Notes: generated from the sequence alone by a model not told the origin. A stretch of 64,000 nucleotides of DNA from Streptomyces sp. ST2-7A (GCF_021390475.1 NZ_JAJUWS010000019.1:43093-107092), one strand, 5' to 3'. Positions 1 through 8,428 are shown, numbered from the stretch's first letter. Numbers and translations are program-made.

Positions 1-650
1 GAGTTCTCGCGGCAGCGTGGGTTGGCGTCGGATGGTCGGTGCAAGGCGTTTTCGGCGGGGGCGGATGGGACGGGGTGGTCGGAGGGGGTGGGGGTGTTGG
101 TGTTGGAGAGGTTGTCGGTGGCGCGGGCGTCGGGGCGGCGGGTGTTGGCGGTGGTGCGGGGGTCGGCGACGAATCAGGATGGGGCGAGTAATGGTTTGAC
201 GGCGCCCAGTGGGCGGGCGCAGGTGGGGGTGATTCGGCGGGCGTTGGGGTCGGCCGGGTTGTCGGCGGGTGAGGTGGATGTGGTGGAGGCGCATGGGACG
301 GGGACGGAGTTGGGGGATCCGATCGAGGCGGAGGCGTTGTTGTCGGTGTTCGGGGGTGGGGATCGTGAGCGGGCGGTGTTGTTGGGGTCGGTGAAGTCGA
401 ATCTGGGGCATACGCAGGCGGCGGCGGGTGTGGCGGGGGTGATGAAGTTGGTGTTGGCGATGGGGCACGGGGTGGTGCCCCGGACCCTGCATGTGGGGGA
501 GCCGACGCCGCATGTGGACTGGTCGCGTGGTGGGGTGGAGTTGGCGGTGCGGGAGTGTGCGTGGCCGCGTACGGGTCGGCCGTTCCGGGCGGGGGTGTCC
601 TCCTTCGGGATCAGTGGTACCAACGCCCACGCCATCATCGAACAAGCACC
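1..650 (+). repeat. Direct repeat, copy 1 (KS C-terminal half)
   Basis: Identical to 3050-3699 over all 650 bases I compared. It starts at the window edge, so the true copy may be longer on the left, and it ends exactly at the KS/post-KS boundary (AIIEQAP). It uses many G-ended GTG/TTG/GGG codons, unlike the C-ended AT and ACP DNA that follows. Confidence 0.92.
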
Positions 651-3600
651 CGCTCCCGAGCCGTCGCCGGCGCTCCCCGGCCCCCGCCCGGTCCACGCGG
701 CGATGCCCTACGTGCTGTCCGCGCGGAGCCCGGAGGCCCTGCGGGCGCAGGCCGCCGCGCTCCATGGGCGGCTCGCCGTCGACTCCCCGCCGCACCCGCA
801 GGACGTGGCGCACACCCTGTTGAGGCACCGGGCCCTGCTGCCGTACCGCGCGGCCGTGGTCGGCACCGGGGGCCCGGACAGTCTCGCCGCCCTCGCCGCG
901 CTGGCCGCCGGTGAGACCGATGCCGAGGGCATCGTCACCGGGCTGGCCGAAGAAGCGGGCAGGACCGTCTTCGTCTTCCCCGGACAGGGTTCGCAGTGGC
1001 CCGGGATGGCCACCCGGTTGCTGGCGGAATCCCCGGCCTTCGCGGCGGAGTTCGACCGGTGCGCGCACGCCCTGGCCCCCCACGTGGACTGGTCACCGCA
1101 CCAGGTGCTCGCCGACGAGCAGGCACTGCGACGCGTCGATGTGGTCCAGCCCGCCCTCTGGGCGGTGATGGTCTCCCTGGCCGCCCTCTGGCGGGCGCAC
1201 GGGTTGGAACCGGATGCCGTGGTGGGCCACTCCCAGGGTGAGATCGCCGCCGCCTGCGTGGCGAGCGCGCTGACCGTCGAGGACGCGGCCAAGGTGGTGG
1301 CCCTCCGTTCCCGGGCCATTCTCGCCCTGGCCGGCCGTGGCGGGATGATGTCCGTCGGTATGCCGGCCGAAGCCCTCCGGGAGGAGCTCGGCGACGGCCT
1401 GTCGATCGCCGTCGTCAACAGCCCTGCCTCCGTCGTCGTCTCCGGAGACCCCCCGGCCCTGGAGGAGCTGCACACCGCGCTCACCGGCAGGGGTGTCCGC
1501 GCCCGGATGATCCCGGTGGACTACGCCTCCCACTCCGCCCACGTGGAGGGCATCCGCGAGCAGTTGCTGGAGGTGCTCGCCGACATCAGGCCCCGGGTCC
1601 CCCGGCTGCCATTCCTGTCCACCGTGGACGGCCGGTGGATGGAGACCGCGGCCTGTGACGCCGGGTACTGGTTCGCCAACCTGCGGGGGACCGTGCACTT
1701 CCGTGAGGCGCTGGAGACCCTGCGGGACGAGGGCTTCGGCACCTTCGTGGAGGCCAGCGCGCACCCCGTCCTCACCCTCCCCGTCGAGGAGACCTGCCCC
1801 GAGGCCGTGGTCAGCGGCACCCTGGTGAAGCGGGATGGCGGACTGCGTCGCTTCCTCACCTCCGCTGCCGGCCTGCTGACGCGCGGGGTGGAGCTGGAAC
1901 TGCTCCCCGAGGACAACCCGCACCTCCCGCCCGGCGGGTTGTCGCTGCCGACCTATCCGTTCCGGCGCACCCCGTTCTGGCTGGCTCCGGGGTCCGCCCC
2001 CGTCTCCGCCGCCGTGCCGGAGGAGGCGGGGGCGGAGACGGCGGGGGACACCGGGGGGGACGGCCTCGCCGCGCGGGTGGCCGCCGCGGAGCCCGCGGAG
2101 GCGGCCCGGCTGGTACACACGGTGGTCCGCGAGCAGTTGGCCGCCGTCCTGGGGTACGAGCGGGCCGAGGAGGTGCCCGGGGATCGGCCGTTCAAGGAAT
2201 TGGGCATGGAGTCGGTGAGTGCCGTGCGGCTGCGCGACCGGCTCGCCCGGGCGACCGGTCTGCGGCTGTCTCCGACACTGGCCTTCAACCACCCCACCGC
2301 CGAAGCGCTCGCCGACCATCTGCACGAGCGCATGGCCGGTTCCCCGCCGGTCGACGGGGAACCGGCCACCGCCACGGTGCCGCCCGCCCGCACCGCGCCC
2401 CGCGCCGACACGGCCGATGATCCGGTGGTCGTGGTCGGGATGGGTTGTCGCTTTCCCGGTGGCATCTCCTCCCCGGGCCGGCTGTGGGAGGTGCTGCGCG
2501 ACGGCAAGGAGGTGATCGGTGACTTCCCGCGCGACCGCGGCTGGGATCTGGCCGGGTTGGTCGACGACGACCCGGACCGGACCGGCACCTCCACTGTTGG
2601 GCGTGGTGGCTTTCTGGAGGGCGCGGCGTTGTTCGATCACGGGTTCTTCGGGATCTCGCCGCGTGAGGCGCGGGCGATGGATCCGCAGCAGCGTCTGCTG
2701 TTGGAGACGAGTTGGGAGGCGTTGGAGCGGGCGGGGATCGATCCGTTGTCGCTGCGGGGTGGTGACACGGGTGTCTTCGTCGGTGCCACCGGACTCCGGC
2801 TACGGACCGCGGTTGCACGAGGCGGGGGTCGACACCGCGGGTTACACGCTGACCGGTACGGCACTCAGTGTGATTTCGGGTCGGGTGGCGTATGCGTTGG
2901 GGTTGGGGGGGCCGGCGGTGACGGTGGATACGGCGTGTTCGAGTTCGTTGGTGGCGTTGCACTGGGGTCGGCAGGCGTTGTTGTCGGGGGAGTGTTCTCT
3001 GGTGTTGGTGGGGGGTGTGTCGGTGATGGCGTCGCCCGGGATGTTCGTGGAGTTCTCGCGGCAGCGTGGGTTGGCGTCGGATGGTCGGTGCAAGGCGTTT
3101 TCGGCGGGGGCGGATGGGACGGGGTGGTCGGAGGGGGTGGGGGTGTTGGTGTTGGAGAGGTTGTCGGTGGCGCGGGCGTCGGGGCGGCGGGTGTTGGCGG
3201 TGGTGCGGGGGTCGGCGACGAATCAGGATGGGGCGAGTAATGGTTTGACGGCGCCCAGTGGGCGGGCGCAGGTGGGGGTGATTCGGCGGGCGTTGGGGTC
3301 GGCCGGGTTGTCGGCGGGTGAGGTGGATGTGGTGGAGGCGCATGGGACGGGGACGGAGTTGGGGGATCCGATCGAGGCGGAGGCGTTGTTGTCGGTGTTC
3401 GGGGGTGGGGATCGTGAGCGGGCGGTGTTGTTGGGGTCGGTGAAGTCGAATCTGGGGCATACGCAGGCGGCGGCGGGTGTGGCGGGGGTGATGAAGTTGG
3501 TGTTGGCGATGGGGCACGGGGTGGTGCCCCGGACCCTGCATGTGGGGGAGCCGACGCCGCATGTGGACTGGTCGCGTGGTGGGGTGGAGTTGGCGGTGCG

Positions 3601-4279
3601 GGAGTGTGCGTGGCCGCGTACGGGTCGGCCGTTCCGGGCGGGGGTGTCCTCCTTCGGGATCAGTGGTACCAACGCCCACGCCATCATCGAACAAGCACCG
3701 GTCGTACCGGGGGAGGAGCCGCTCCGTCCCGCCGACATGGACCGCCCCACCCACCCCTTCCGTCACACCCGACACTGGATCGGCCAGACGCGGGAGCCGG
3801 ACCGCCGGTCCGGCTCCCGGCCCCTGCTGCCGGCCGAGGTCGAGGAGAACGTCGAGAAGCTCGCCGCCCTCCTCGGCATCGACCCGGACGCCTCGCTGCG
3901 CGAGGCCCTGCCCGCCCTGCGTGCCTGGCAGGCCGTCTCCACCGCCCCGGAGACGGAGGAACAGGCCGCACCGGCACCGACCGGACGCCTCACGGCTGCC
4001 TCCTGGCCGCCCGGTCCCGACCGTGCCGAACGGCTGCTGGAACTGATCCGCACCCACGCCGCCGCCGTGCTCGGCCACGACGCCCTCGACGAGATCGATG
4101 CCGGGGAGGAGTTGCTGGACGCCGGAATGGCCTCCGTCGGAGTCCTGGAGCTGCGTCAACGGCTCGGCGAGGAGCTCGGCATGGAGTTGCCGATGACTCT
4201 CGTCTACGACCACCCCACCCCGGCCGGCCTGGCGGCCCACCTGGACCGGGAGCTCCCCGGCGGACGGACCGGAGTCTGA
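1..4279 (+). CDS. Modular type I polyketide synthase, 5'-truncated by the window and frameshifted
   Basis: Cytosolic assembly-line enzyme that extends a polyketide chain. Visible order: C-terminal KS (1-650, with [12 protein letters not shown] and [12 protein letters not shown]), AT (about 960-1900, [24 protein letters not shown]), ACP (about 2105-2330, Ser in [11 protein letters not shown]), complete KS (about 2425-3690, [11 protein letters not shown]), ACP (about 4030-4250, Ser in GMASVGVL), stop. GHSQG plus YASHS is the methylmalonyl-CoA signature of AT domains. There is no KR, DH, ER or TE. The second module goes from KS straight to the post-AT linker ([11 protein letters not shown]) and ACP, so its AT is missing. 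The reading frame shifts by one base near 2790, so the gene is broken or the sequence has an error. There is no start codon in the window; the frame is open from base 1. Confidence 0.93.
2785..2800 (+). other. Frameshift site in the second KS
   Basis: Upstream the KS reads DTGVFVGAT in frame 1. After 2791 the conserved KS sequence ([13 protein letters not shown], then the DTACSSS active site) continues in the next frame. One extra base in accggactcc (or two missing bases) explains the break. Without correction, the upstream frame runs into glycine/valine-rich nonsense and stops at 3240. Confidence 0.9.
3050..3699 (+). repeat. Direct repeat, copy 2 (KS C-terminal half)
   Basis: Second copy of the repeat starting at base 1 (offset 3049). 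The codon usage change at its edges and the lack of mismatches suggest recent gene conversion between modules, or an assembly effect. Confidence 0.92.
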
Positions 4280-4668
4280 GCCGGCTCCGGTCCGTCCGAG
4301 GGCGGGAGCGGCCGTCCGGCACGAACCGGATGCGGCGTGCCGAGACCACGACGAGTACGGCGACCCCCGCACCGGTCAGGACCCCACCCGCCCCCGCCGC
4401 ACCGCCGGTGTCCGGTGGATCCGTATCGGTTTCCCGGAGGTGCCCCTGTACCCCGCGATCTCTCCCTCGCCCCGTCCGCCGCCGACTCCCCCGGCCCGCA
4501 CATGGGGTCGGTCCCCGACACCCGGCCGGTGACGACGGGCGTCTGCACGACCTCGTCGCCGCCTTCGCCGCCCCTCTCGGTTCCACCGCGCCGGTCCTGA
4601 CCGACACCACACGTGACCGGCTCCCGCGCGCTCGGACCGATTGATGTCCCACGCCGTGCCGGTCTCCA
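4280..4668. other. Non-coding stretch downstream of the PKS gene
   Basis: I see no convincing gene; open frames here have poor codon bias and no ribosome-binding sites. One reversed frame reads PPDTGG followed by a hydrophobic run and basic residues near 4300-4420, like a degraded sortase-type tail, but it has no body. Confidence 0.5.
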
Positions 4669-4714
4669 CACATCACGCCCTGCCCTCCGGTTCGGGAGGG
4701 CCGGGCGTGATGTG
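4669..4714 (+). terminator. Intrinsic terminator after the PKS region
   Basis: Strong hairpin: CACATCACGCCC pairs with GGGCGTGATGTG, with an inner CCCTCC/GGGAGG pair around ggttc. It probably ends PKS transcription. Confidence 0.75.
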
Positions 4715-5000
4715 GCTTCCACCGACGTGGGAACGTCTCGGCCCCGGAACCCCCGCGCGGAGGGCGCGGAAGGTGGAGTCGCATGAGGCGGTCCGGGGTT
4801 CGCTCTCGTGACCCCCGGACCGCTTGTCGTGACGCCCCACGGGGTGCTCTCCGGAGCCGCCGGAGGGCGGGATGCCGGGGCTCAGGGGGACGGGTAGCCG
4901 TGGAGCCCTTGTCTCAACCGGTGCCAACCGGACTTCCGACGCCGGTGGAGCAGCGGAACCCGGAGGCCCCGGCGAGACGAAAAATCCTGTTCGATCTGGG
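4715..5000. other. Non-coding stretch before the tRNA terminator
   Basis: No gene or regulatory structure that I can support. Confidence 0.4.
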
Positions 5001-5028
5001 AAAAAGCGGTCCATCCGGTGGTGGATGG
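5001..5028 (-). terminator. Intrinsic terminator of the tRNA-Arg gene
   Basis: Read on the - strand, the tRNA 3' end is followed by CCATCC-accacc-GGATGG, then CCGC and a run of five T. This places host DNA downstream of the tRNA on the left of the attachment site. Confidence 0.75.
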
Positions 5029-5032
5029 AAAG

Positions 5033-5075
5033 TGCCCCCGGCAGGACTCGAACCTGCGACCAAGTGCTTAGAAGG
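5033..5075 (-). other. attL: 3' half of tRNA-Arg(TCT)
   Basis: On the - strand, from 5075 to 5033: anticodon loop CTTCTAA (anticodon TCT), stem GCACT, T-arm GCAGG-TTCGAGT-CCTGC, acceptor strand CGGGGGC and discriminator A. The matching 5' half (a GCCCCCG acceptor strand, D-arm and AGTGC stem) is absent upstream, where unrelated DNA begins. A tRNA 3' half without its 5' half is the usual footprint of site-specific integration. The complete tRNA should stand at the other end of the element, outside this window. Confidence 0.8.
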
Positions 5076-5080
5076 TATCC

Positions 5081-5311
5081 CCGGCCCACCACTGTGCGGA
5101 CCTGCATAAACGCAGGTCGCCGGACACCATAGTAAGGAAAGGCAATTGGCCTCTCCCCGGCCGGGAAACGGCCCGAAAACCACCCTCCCACACCCCACGA
5201 AACAGGGCCTCCCCAGGGCGGCCCTCGAAACTGCCCGGGGAAGACCCCGAGCGACCGGAGCCCCGCCATCGGGACGGGAAGCGTGCCTCGCGCGCCCCGG
5301 CCGCAGCATCA
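5081..5311. other. Non-coding stretch inside the left end
   Basis: Apart from the small inverted repeat at 5101-5119, I see no gene. Open frames here lack ribosome-binding sites and codon bias. Confidence 0.45.
5101..5119. repeat. Short inverted repeat next to attL
   Basis: CCTGC-ataaac-GCAGG, extended by neighbouring bases to GACCTGC/GCAGGTC. It sits 25 bases inside the element and could be an arm-type recombinase or excisionase site, or just a small hairpin. Confidence 0.4.
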
Positions 5312-5350
5312 CGGTGCCCGGGCGGGAAACACTTCACCGCCCGGGCACCG
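5312..5350 (-). terminator. Terminator of the leftmost operon
   Basis: Perfect 14-bp stem CGGTGCCCGGGCGG / CCGCCCGGGCACCG with an 11-base loop. It lies just beyond the stop of the leftmost - strand gene. Confidence 0.7.
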
Positions 5351-5359
5351 AGCCCTATT

Positions 5360-5376
5360 CCCCCCCCCCCCCCCCC
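5360..5376. repeat. Poly-C tract, 17 bases
   Basis: Uninterrupted run of 17 C between the terminator hairpin and the end of the leftmost gene. Its length may vary by slippage, but it is outside the coding frame chosen here. Confidence 0.9.
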
Positions 5377-5391
5377 TACGAGCCGTCGCCC

Positions 5392-5784
5392 CTACGGGCG
5401 GTCGCCGCGCAACCCCCGCCGAAGCCGCACCGGCCCCGAAGGCGCCTCACGACACCCCGGCACCCCGCCCTCCCCCTCCTGGGCACGCGCCGCCGGATAC
5501 GGACCCAACCGCTCACACAGACTCGCGTGCAGCAGCTCCGCATCCGAGATGTCCAGACGCAGCACCACCGGCCGACCCCCCGGCGCCGGGCGCAACGGCA
5601 CATCGATCACCGCCCGCCCCCCGGAGCCGGGGAGGTGCCAGTTCCCGGCCCGGCCCGCCGGCCGCAACACCAACGGAGCCCGCCCCGGCTTCCCCGCACC
5701 CGACCCGTCCCCGGCCCCCCGGCCGTGTCCCCGGCCCCCGGCCCCCAGCACCTGCTCCTGGCCGTGCTCGCCGTCGCGGGTCAT
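5392..5784 (-). CDS. Hypothetical protein, last gene of the left operon
   Basis: 130 aa. The start ATG overlaps the previous stop (ATGA). The first 50 residues are glycine-rich and likely disordered. The C-terminal half (RAVIDVPLRP, VLRLDISDAELLHASLCE) looks folded. I do not recognise the family. It is probably cotranscribed with four upstream genes. Confidence 0.65.
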   Translation of the reverse strand: MTRDGEHGQEQVLGAGGRGHGRGAGDGSGAGKPGRAPLVLRPAGRAGNWHLPGSGGRAVIDVPLRPAPGGRPVVLRLDISDAELLHASLCERLGPYPAARAQEGEGGVPGCREAPSGPVRLRRGLRGDRP

Positions 5785-6053
5785 CGGACCACCCCCCGCC
5801 GCGGCACCACACGGCCCGGCCGAGGGAAACGCCTCACCGGAACCCACCGGTTCACCGCCACCTGCTCCCTCGCCGGCAGCCGCAGCGTCACACCCTCCCC
5901 GAACACCACCAGCCGGGACCCGGCCGGTGGGACAGCACGCAGATCCACCACCGTCCGCTCCACACCTCCTATCACCATCGAGTCCCCCACACGGATCTCC
6001 CCCGGCAACACCCGGATCAAGTCCAGCGCCTCCTCCGGCGCCCCGGCCCTCAC
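5781..6053 (-). CDS. Small hypothetical protein
   Basis: 90 aa from the GTG that overlaps the upstream stop (GTGA); a GTG two codons further upstream is an alternative. It contains a compact segment rich in beta-type residues (GEIRVGDSMVIGGVERTVVDL, VVFGEGVTLRL) like a small barrel. The same VGD-type pattern occurs in the neighbouring 75-aa protein, so the two may be related in fold. Function unknown. Confidence 0.65.
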   Translation of the reverse strand: MRAGAPEEALDLIRVLPGEIRVGDSMVIGGVERTVVDLRAVPPAGSRLVVFGEGVTLRLPAREQVAVNRWVPVRRFPRPGRVVPRRGVVR

Positions 6054-6289
6054 CGCCACGCCCCCGGCACAGCCCTGTACGGGCGCGTGATGATCTCCCG
6101 ATACGACAGGTGCTCCGGATGCGCCTTGAGGTGCCGGGCCATCCACCCGGTCACCTCCCCGCCCCCGTCCCCCGTCGGCCCGCGTTCCTCGCACACCGCG
6201 CACTGCGCCGTGAACGTGATCGCCTCCGCATCCGGCTCCTCGTCCGGCTCGATCACATGCTCCCGAAACCTCCGCCTCTCCCCGGTCAC
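6050..6289 (-). CDS. DUF7848-like protein
   Basis: 79 aa. The pattern is an N-terminal basic strand, DEEPDAEAITFTAQCAVC, then EVTGWMARHLKAHPEHLSYRE. It fits the DUF7848 family as I know it, common in Streptomyces chromosomes and phages. The two Cys and the distal His residues could bind zinc. It starts with GTGA coupling to the upstream gene. Molecular function unknown. Confidence 0.7.
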   Translation of the reverse strand: MTGERRRFREHVIEPDEEPDAEAITFTAQCAVCEERGPTGDGGGEVTGWMARHLKAHPEHLSYREIITRPYRAVPGAWR

Positions 6290-6513
6290 CAGGCGTCCCC
6301 GCCCCGGCGTTCCGCACGAGTCCGCACCACCATCAACACGGCCGGGTCCACCGGATCCTCCTCCGGGACACCACCGCGGCCCCGCCCCCGCAGCGTGCAC
6401 AACCCGTCCTCCGAGCTGATGTTGGTGACCACGAACCGCTCCCCGCCCGGCTCCAGCTCCACTTCGTCCCCCACCTCCGGGGTCGCCCGCGTCTGCTGCC
6501 GCAGGTCGCTCAC
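6286..6513 (-). CDS. Small hypothetical protein
   Basis: 75 aa, GTG start overlapping the upstream stop. Strand-rich core VGDEVELEPGGERFVVTNI and a basic C-terminus. It resembles small KOW/SH3-like barrels only in pattern. No family recognised. Confidence 0.65.
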   Translation of the reverse strand: MSDLRQQTRATPEVGDEVELEPGGERFVVTNISSEDGLCTLRGRGRGGVPEEDPVDPAVLMVVRTRAERRGGDAW

Positions 6514-6689
6514 CGCGCACCCCCGGCCTTCTCCGCGCCCGACACGGGCAGGCAGTCCGGGCAGCGCCACTCGCAGCCCTTCCCGCACCCCGGCTCGGGC
6601 CGGGCCTCCTGCGTCAACGTCCCGCACCCCGCGCAGCGCCGCAGCGCCTTCACGGGTTCCTCGTACCTCCGGGCGAGTGGCTTGGCCAT
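6510..6689 (-). CDS. Small zinc-ribbon protein
   Basis: 59 aa; start chosen for the GGAG eight bases upstream (ATGs at 6701 and 6707 are alternatives). Two Cys pairs, CAGC near residue 19 and CPDC near 44, with more Cys between (CGKGC), indicate a zinc ribbon. First gene of a five-gene overlapping operon running left to 5392. Confidence 0.7.
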   Translation of the reverse strand: MAKPLARRYEEPVKALRRCAGCGTLTQEARPEPGCGKGCEWRCPDCLPVSGAEKAGGAR

Positions 6690-6708
6690 CCTCGACTCCA
6701 TGATCATC

Positions 6709-6727
6709 GTGTGACGTGCGCTCACAC
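6709..6727 (-). promoter_or_regulatory. Inverted repeat, candidate operator of the left operon
   Basis: GTGTGA-7 bases-TCACAC, just upstream of the first start codon of the small - strand operon. Spacing and symmetry fit a dimeric repressor site. Inference only. Confidence 0.45.
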
Positions 6728-6751
6728 CCAGTCATGTTGCCGAAATCACAA

Positions 6752-6787
6752 GGCCCCGACTTTCATTCCGCAATGAAAGTCGGGGCC
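6752..6787. terminator. Terminator between regulator and left operon
   Basis: Perfect 16-bp stem GGCCCCGACTTTCATT / AATGAAAGTCGGGGCC with loop ccgc. It lies 33 bases beyond the stop of the XRE regulator and upstream of the small operon, so it separates the two units. Confidence 0.8.
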
Positions 6788-6820
6788 CTCGTGTCATGCC
6801 ACCAGCCGGCCCGGCCCGTG

Positions 6821-8062
6821 CTACACCCCCACCCACCTGGCCACGGCCTGCAACGCCGGCTCCGGCGACCGCCGCTTCCGCAACAACGCGTGCACCGTCT
6901 CCCGCGTCGTCGGGTGATACCTCGTCTGCGCCGGCGCAGCCTGCCGCGCCGCCACCAACTCGCTCACCGCCCTCTCCCGCTGCCCCACCACCTCATACGC
7001 CCGCGCCATATCCATGTGGTGATGACCGGCCCGGTTCCGCGCCCACCCCTCCGGCAACCGCACCCGCTCACCCAACTCCACCATCCGCCCCGTCTCACCC
7101 AAATCGAGCTGCGTGGACGCCTCGTGCAACTGGACGTTCATCTCGTCGAAGACCAATCCGTAGGGATCGGGCCGCCCGGCCAGCCGGCCCGCCAGGGCCC
7201 GCGCCTCGGACACCCGCCCCGTCACCTCCCCGGCCGCCCCCGAACGCCCCGACCGCGAATGCAACACCGCCGACTTGAGCCACATCGTGCCCCGCACCGA
7301 CATGGCCCGCACATCCCCCCGCCGCACCGGATCCTCCAGCATCCGCTCCATCGCCCCGATCTCCCGCAGCGCGATCTCCGGCGCCCCGTGATGAAGGAAG
7401 TAGTCCCCGCGGTAGTGACACACCACGACCTGGAGATACGGGTCCCCGGCGTGCGGGATCGTCTGCTGCATCCGGTCCAACGCCAACAGCCCGAGGTCGG
7501 TGTACCCGAGCTTGCCCAGCAGCGACCGCGCCAGACGGTAGGTGTCGGCCAGCGCCCGGTAGGTCTTCTCCCGCTCCCGCCCCGCCGGCGCCCGATCCGC
7601 CGCCAGGAGCAGCTCATCCACCAACGCCGGCGCCTCTGCGGCGATCACCATGTACTCCCCGCGCAACCGCCACGCATCCAGCCGCGCCACATCCGCCCGG
7701 ATCGCCGCCAACGCCCGCGGATCTCCCTCCTCCGGCGGCAGCATCGGATTCGCAATCGCCTGCCGAAGCGGCTGAATCAACTCCTCCAACTGGTCCGCCT
7801 TCAGCTGGTCGTAGTACGGCTGACCGGTCAGGTCGGTTGCCGGTACGCGCAGCGCGCGGGCGCAGGCGGACGTCACCATCGGGGACGCCGCGATGTGCCC
7901 CGACTCCACCTTCGTCACCGTGCTGTAGGAGATGTGCGCCCGCTGCGCCAGGCCGTGCTGGGTCAGGCCCCGGGCCCGCCGGATCGCCGCGATCCGCTGC
8001 CCGATACTCTCGCCCGGCGGAACACCGGGCCCGCCGCTGTTTTTGTCAGTCCCCTGTGCCAT
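6821..8062 (-). CDS. XRE-family helix-turn-helix regulator with TPR-like C-terminal region
   Basis: 413 aa. The HTH at about residues 18-75 (IGQRIAAIRRARGLTQHGLA, then YSTVTKVESGHI) is a classic Cro/CI type. The remaining 330 residues are helical repeats (ALDRMQQTI, EIALREIGAMERML, ERAVSELVAARQ) like the TPR arrays of actinobacterial XRE proteins. ATG start chosen because the HTH begins 16 residues later; the open frame extends further upstream without homology. It faces away from the early genes at 8559 across a 495-bp control region, the position of a lysogeny or early-gene regulator. Confidence 0.88.
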   Translation of the reverse strand: MAQGTDKNSGGPGVPPGESIGQRIAAIRRARGLTQHGLAQRAHISYSTVTKVESGHIAASPMVTSACARALRVPATDLTGQPYYDQLKADQLEELIQPLRQAIANPMLPPEEGDPRALAAIRADVARLDAWRLRGEYMVIAAEAPALVDELLLAADRAPAGREREKTYRALADTYRLARSLLGKLGYTDLGLLALDRMQQTIPHAGDPYLQVVVCHYRGDYFLHHGAPEIALREIGAMERMLEDPVRRGDVRAMSVRGTMWLKSAVLHSRSGRSGAAGEVTGRVSEARALAGRLAGRPDPYGLVFDEMNVQLHEASTQLDLGETGRMVELGERVRLPEGWARNRAGHHHMDMARAYEVVGQRERAVSELVAARQAAPAQTRYHPTTRETVHALLRKRRSPEPALQAVARWVGV

Positions 8063-8137
8063 GCTGAACCCCAATCCGTGTTGAGCCTCGACACTCAGGA
8101 CGGTACCCCCGTACGTGCGCGCGGGGACAGCGGATCG

Positions 8138-8164
8138 GCCCCGGCACCGTGGAGTGCCGGGGCC
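8138..8164. terminator. Hairpin in the control region
   Basis: GGCCCCGGCAC-cgtgg-GTGCCGGGGCC, 11-bp perfect stem. Could end or attenuate transcription crossing the divergent region. Confidence 0.5.
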
Positions 8165-8175
8165 GTACGTTTGCC

Positions 8176-8198
8176 TGCACTCCACCCTTACGAGTGCA
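8176..8198. promoter_or_regulatory. Inverted repeat, candidate operator
   Basis: TGCACTC-9 bases-GAGTGCA, about 115 bases upstream of the XRE regulator. A plausible autoregulation site; no direct proof. Confidence 0.4.
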
Positions 8199-8309
8199 CC
8201 CCGCACCCCGGGTTCCGTGATTCCCCACCCCGACACCGCCCCGGCCGCTACGGTGGGATCACCCCCGAACGGGCCCCCACCGGATCCCCCCTCGGTGGGG
8301 GCCCGACCC

Positions 8310-8389
8310 CTTGCTCCCCGCACATGCGGGGATGGTCCGCTCAACCGTGATGACACCCACTTGGTCCCCGCACCCGCGGGGATGGCGGG
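8310..8389 (+). CRISPR. Two type I-E CRISPR-repeat-like units (mini-array, no cas genes)
   Basis: Unit 1, TTGCTCCCCGCACATGCGGG at 8311 onward followed by GATGGTCC; unit 2, TTGGTCCCCGCACCCGCGGG at 8361 onward followed by GATGGCGG. Each forms the 7-bp stem TCCCCGC/GCGGGGA with a 4-base loop and an ATGG-type handle, as in Streptomyces type I-E repeats. Unit spacing is 50 bases instead of the usual 61, leaving about 21 bases between 29-base repeats. No other repeats or cas genes are nearby, so it is not a normal array. It may be a phage-borne repeat mimic or a remnant. Confidence 0.6.
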
Positions 8390-8428
8390 TCGCCCGTGTG
8401 CGATCCTGGGGTGGGCCCGGCCCGCGTG

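Noticed and set aside
1093..2640. Long - strand open frame opposite the PKS AT/ACP
   Set aside because: Antisense to clear conserved domains; Gly/Arg/His composition typical of GC-rich shadow frames.
4290..4430. Sortase-substrate tail (PPDTGG, hydrophobic, basic) on the - strand
   Set aside because: No start, ribosome site or body; the frame runs on antisense to the PKS gene.
5146..6703. + strand open frames across the left operon
   Set aside because: Pro/Arg-rich shadows; the - strand frames have coupled starts and known families.
6716..8350. + strand 544-aa frame over the XRE regulator
   Set aside because: Antisense to a well-supported HTH/TPR protein; low-complexity His/Arg/Pro.
8310..8389. 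Full CRISPR array
   Set aside because: Only two repeat-like units with abnormal spacing and no cas genes; kept as a repeat-like element instead.
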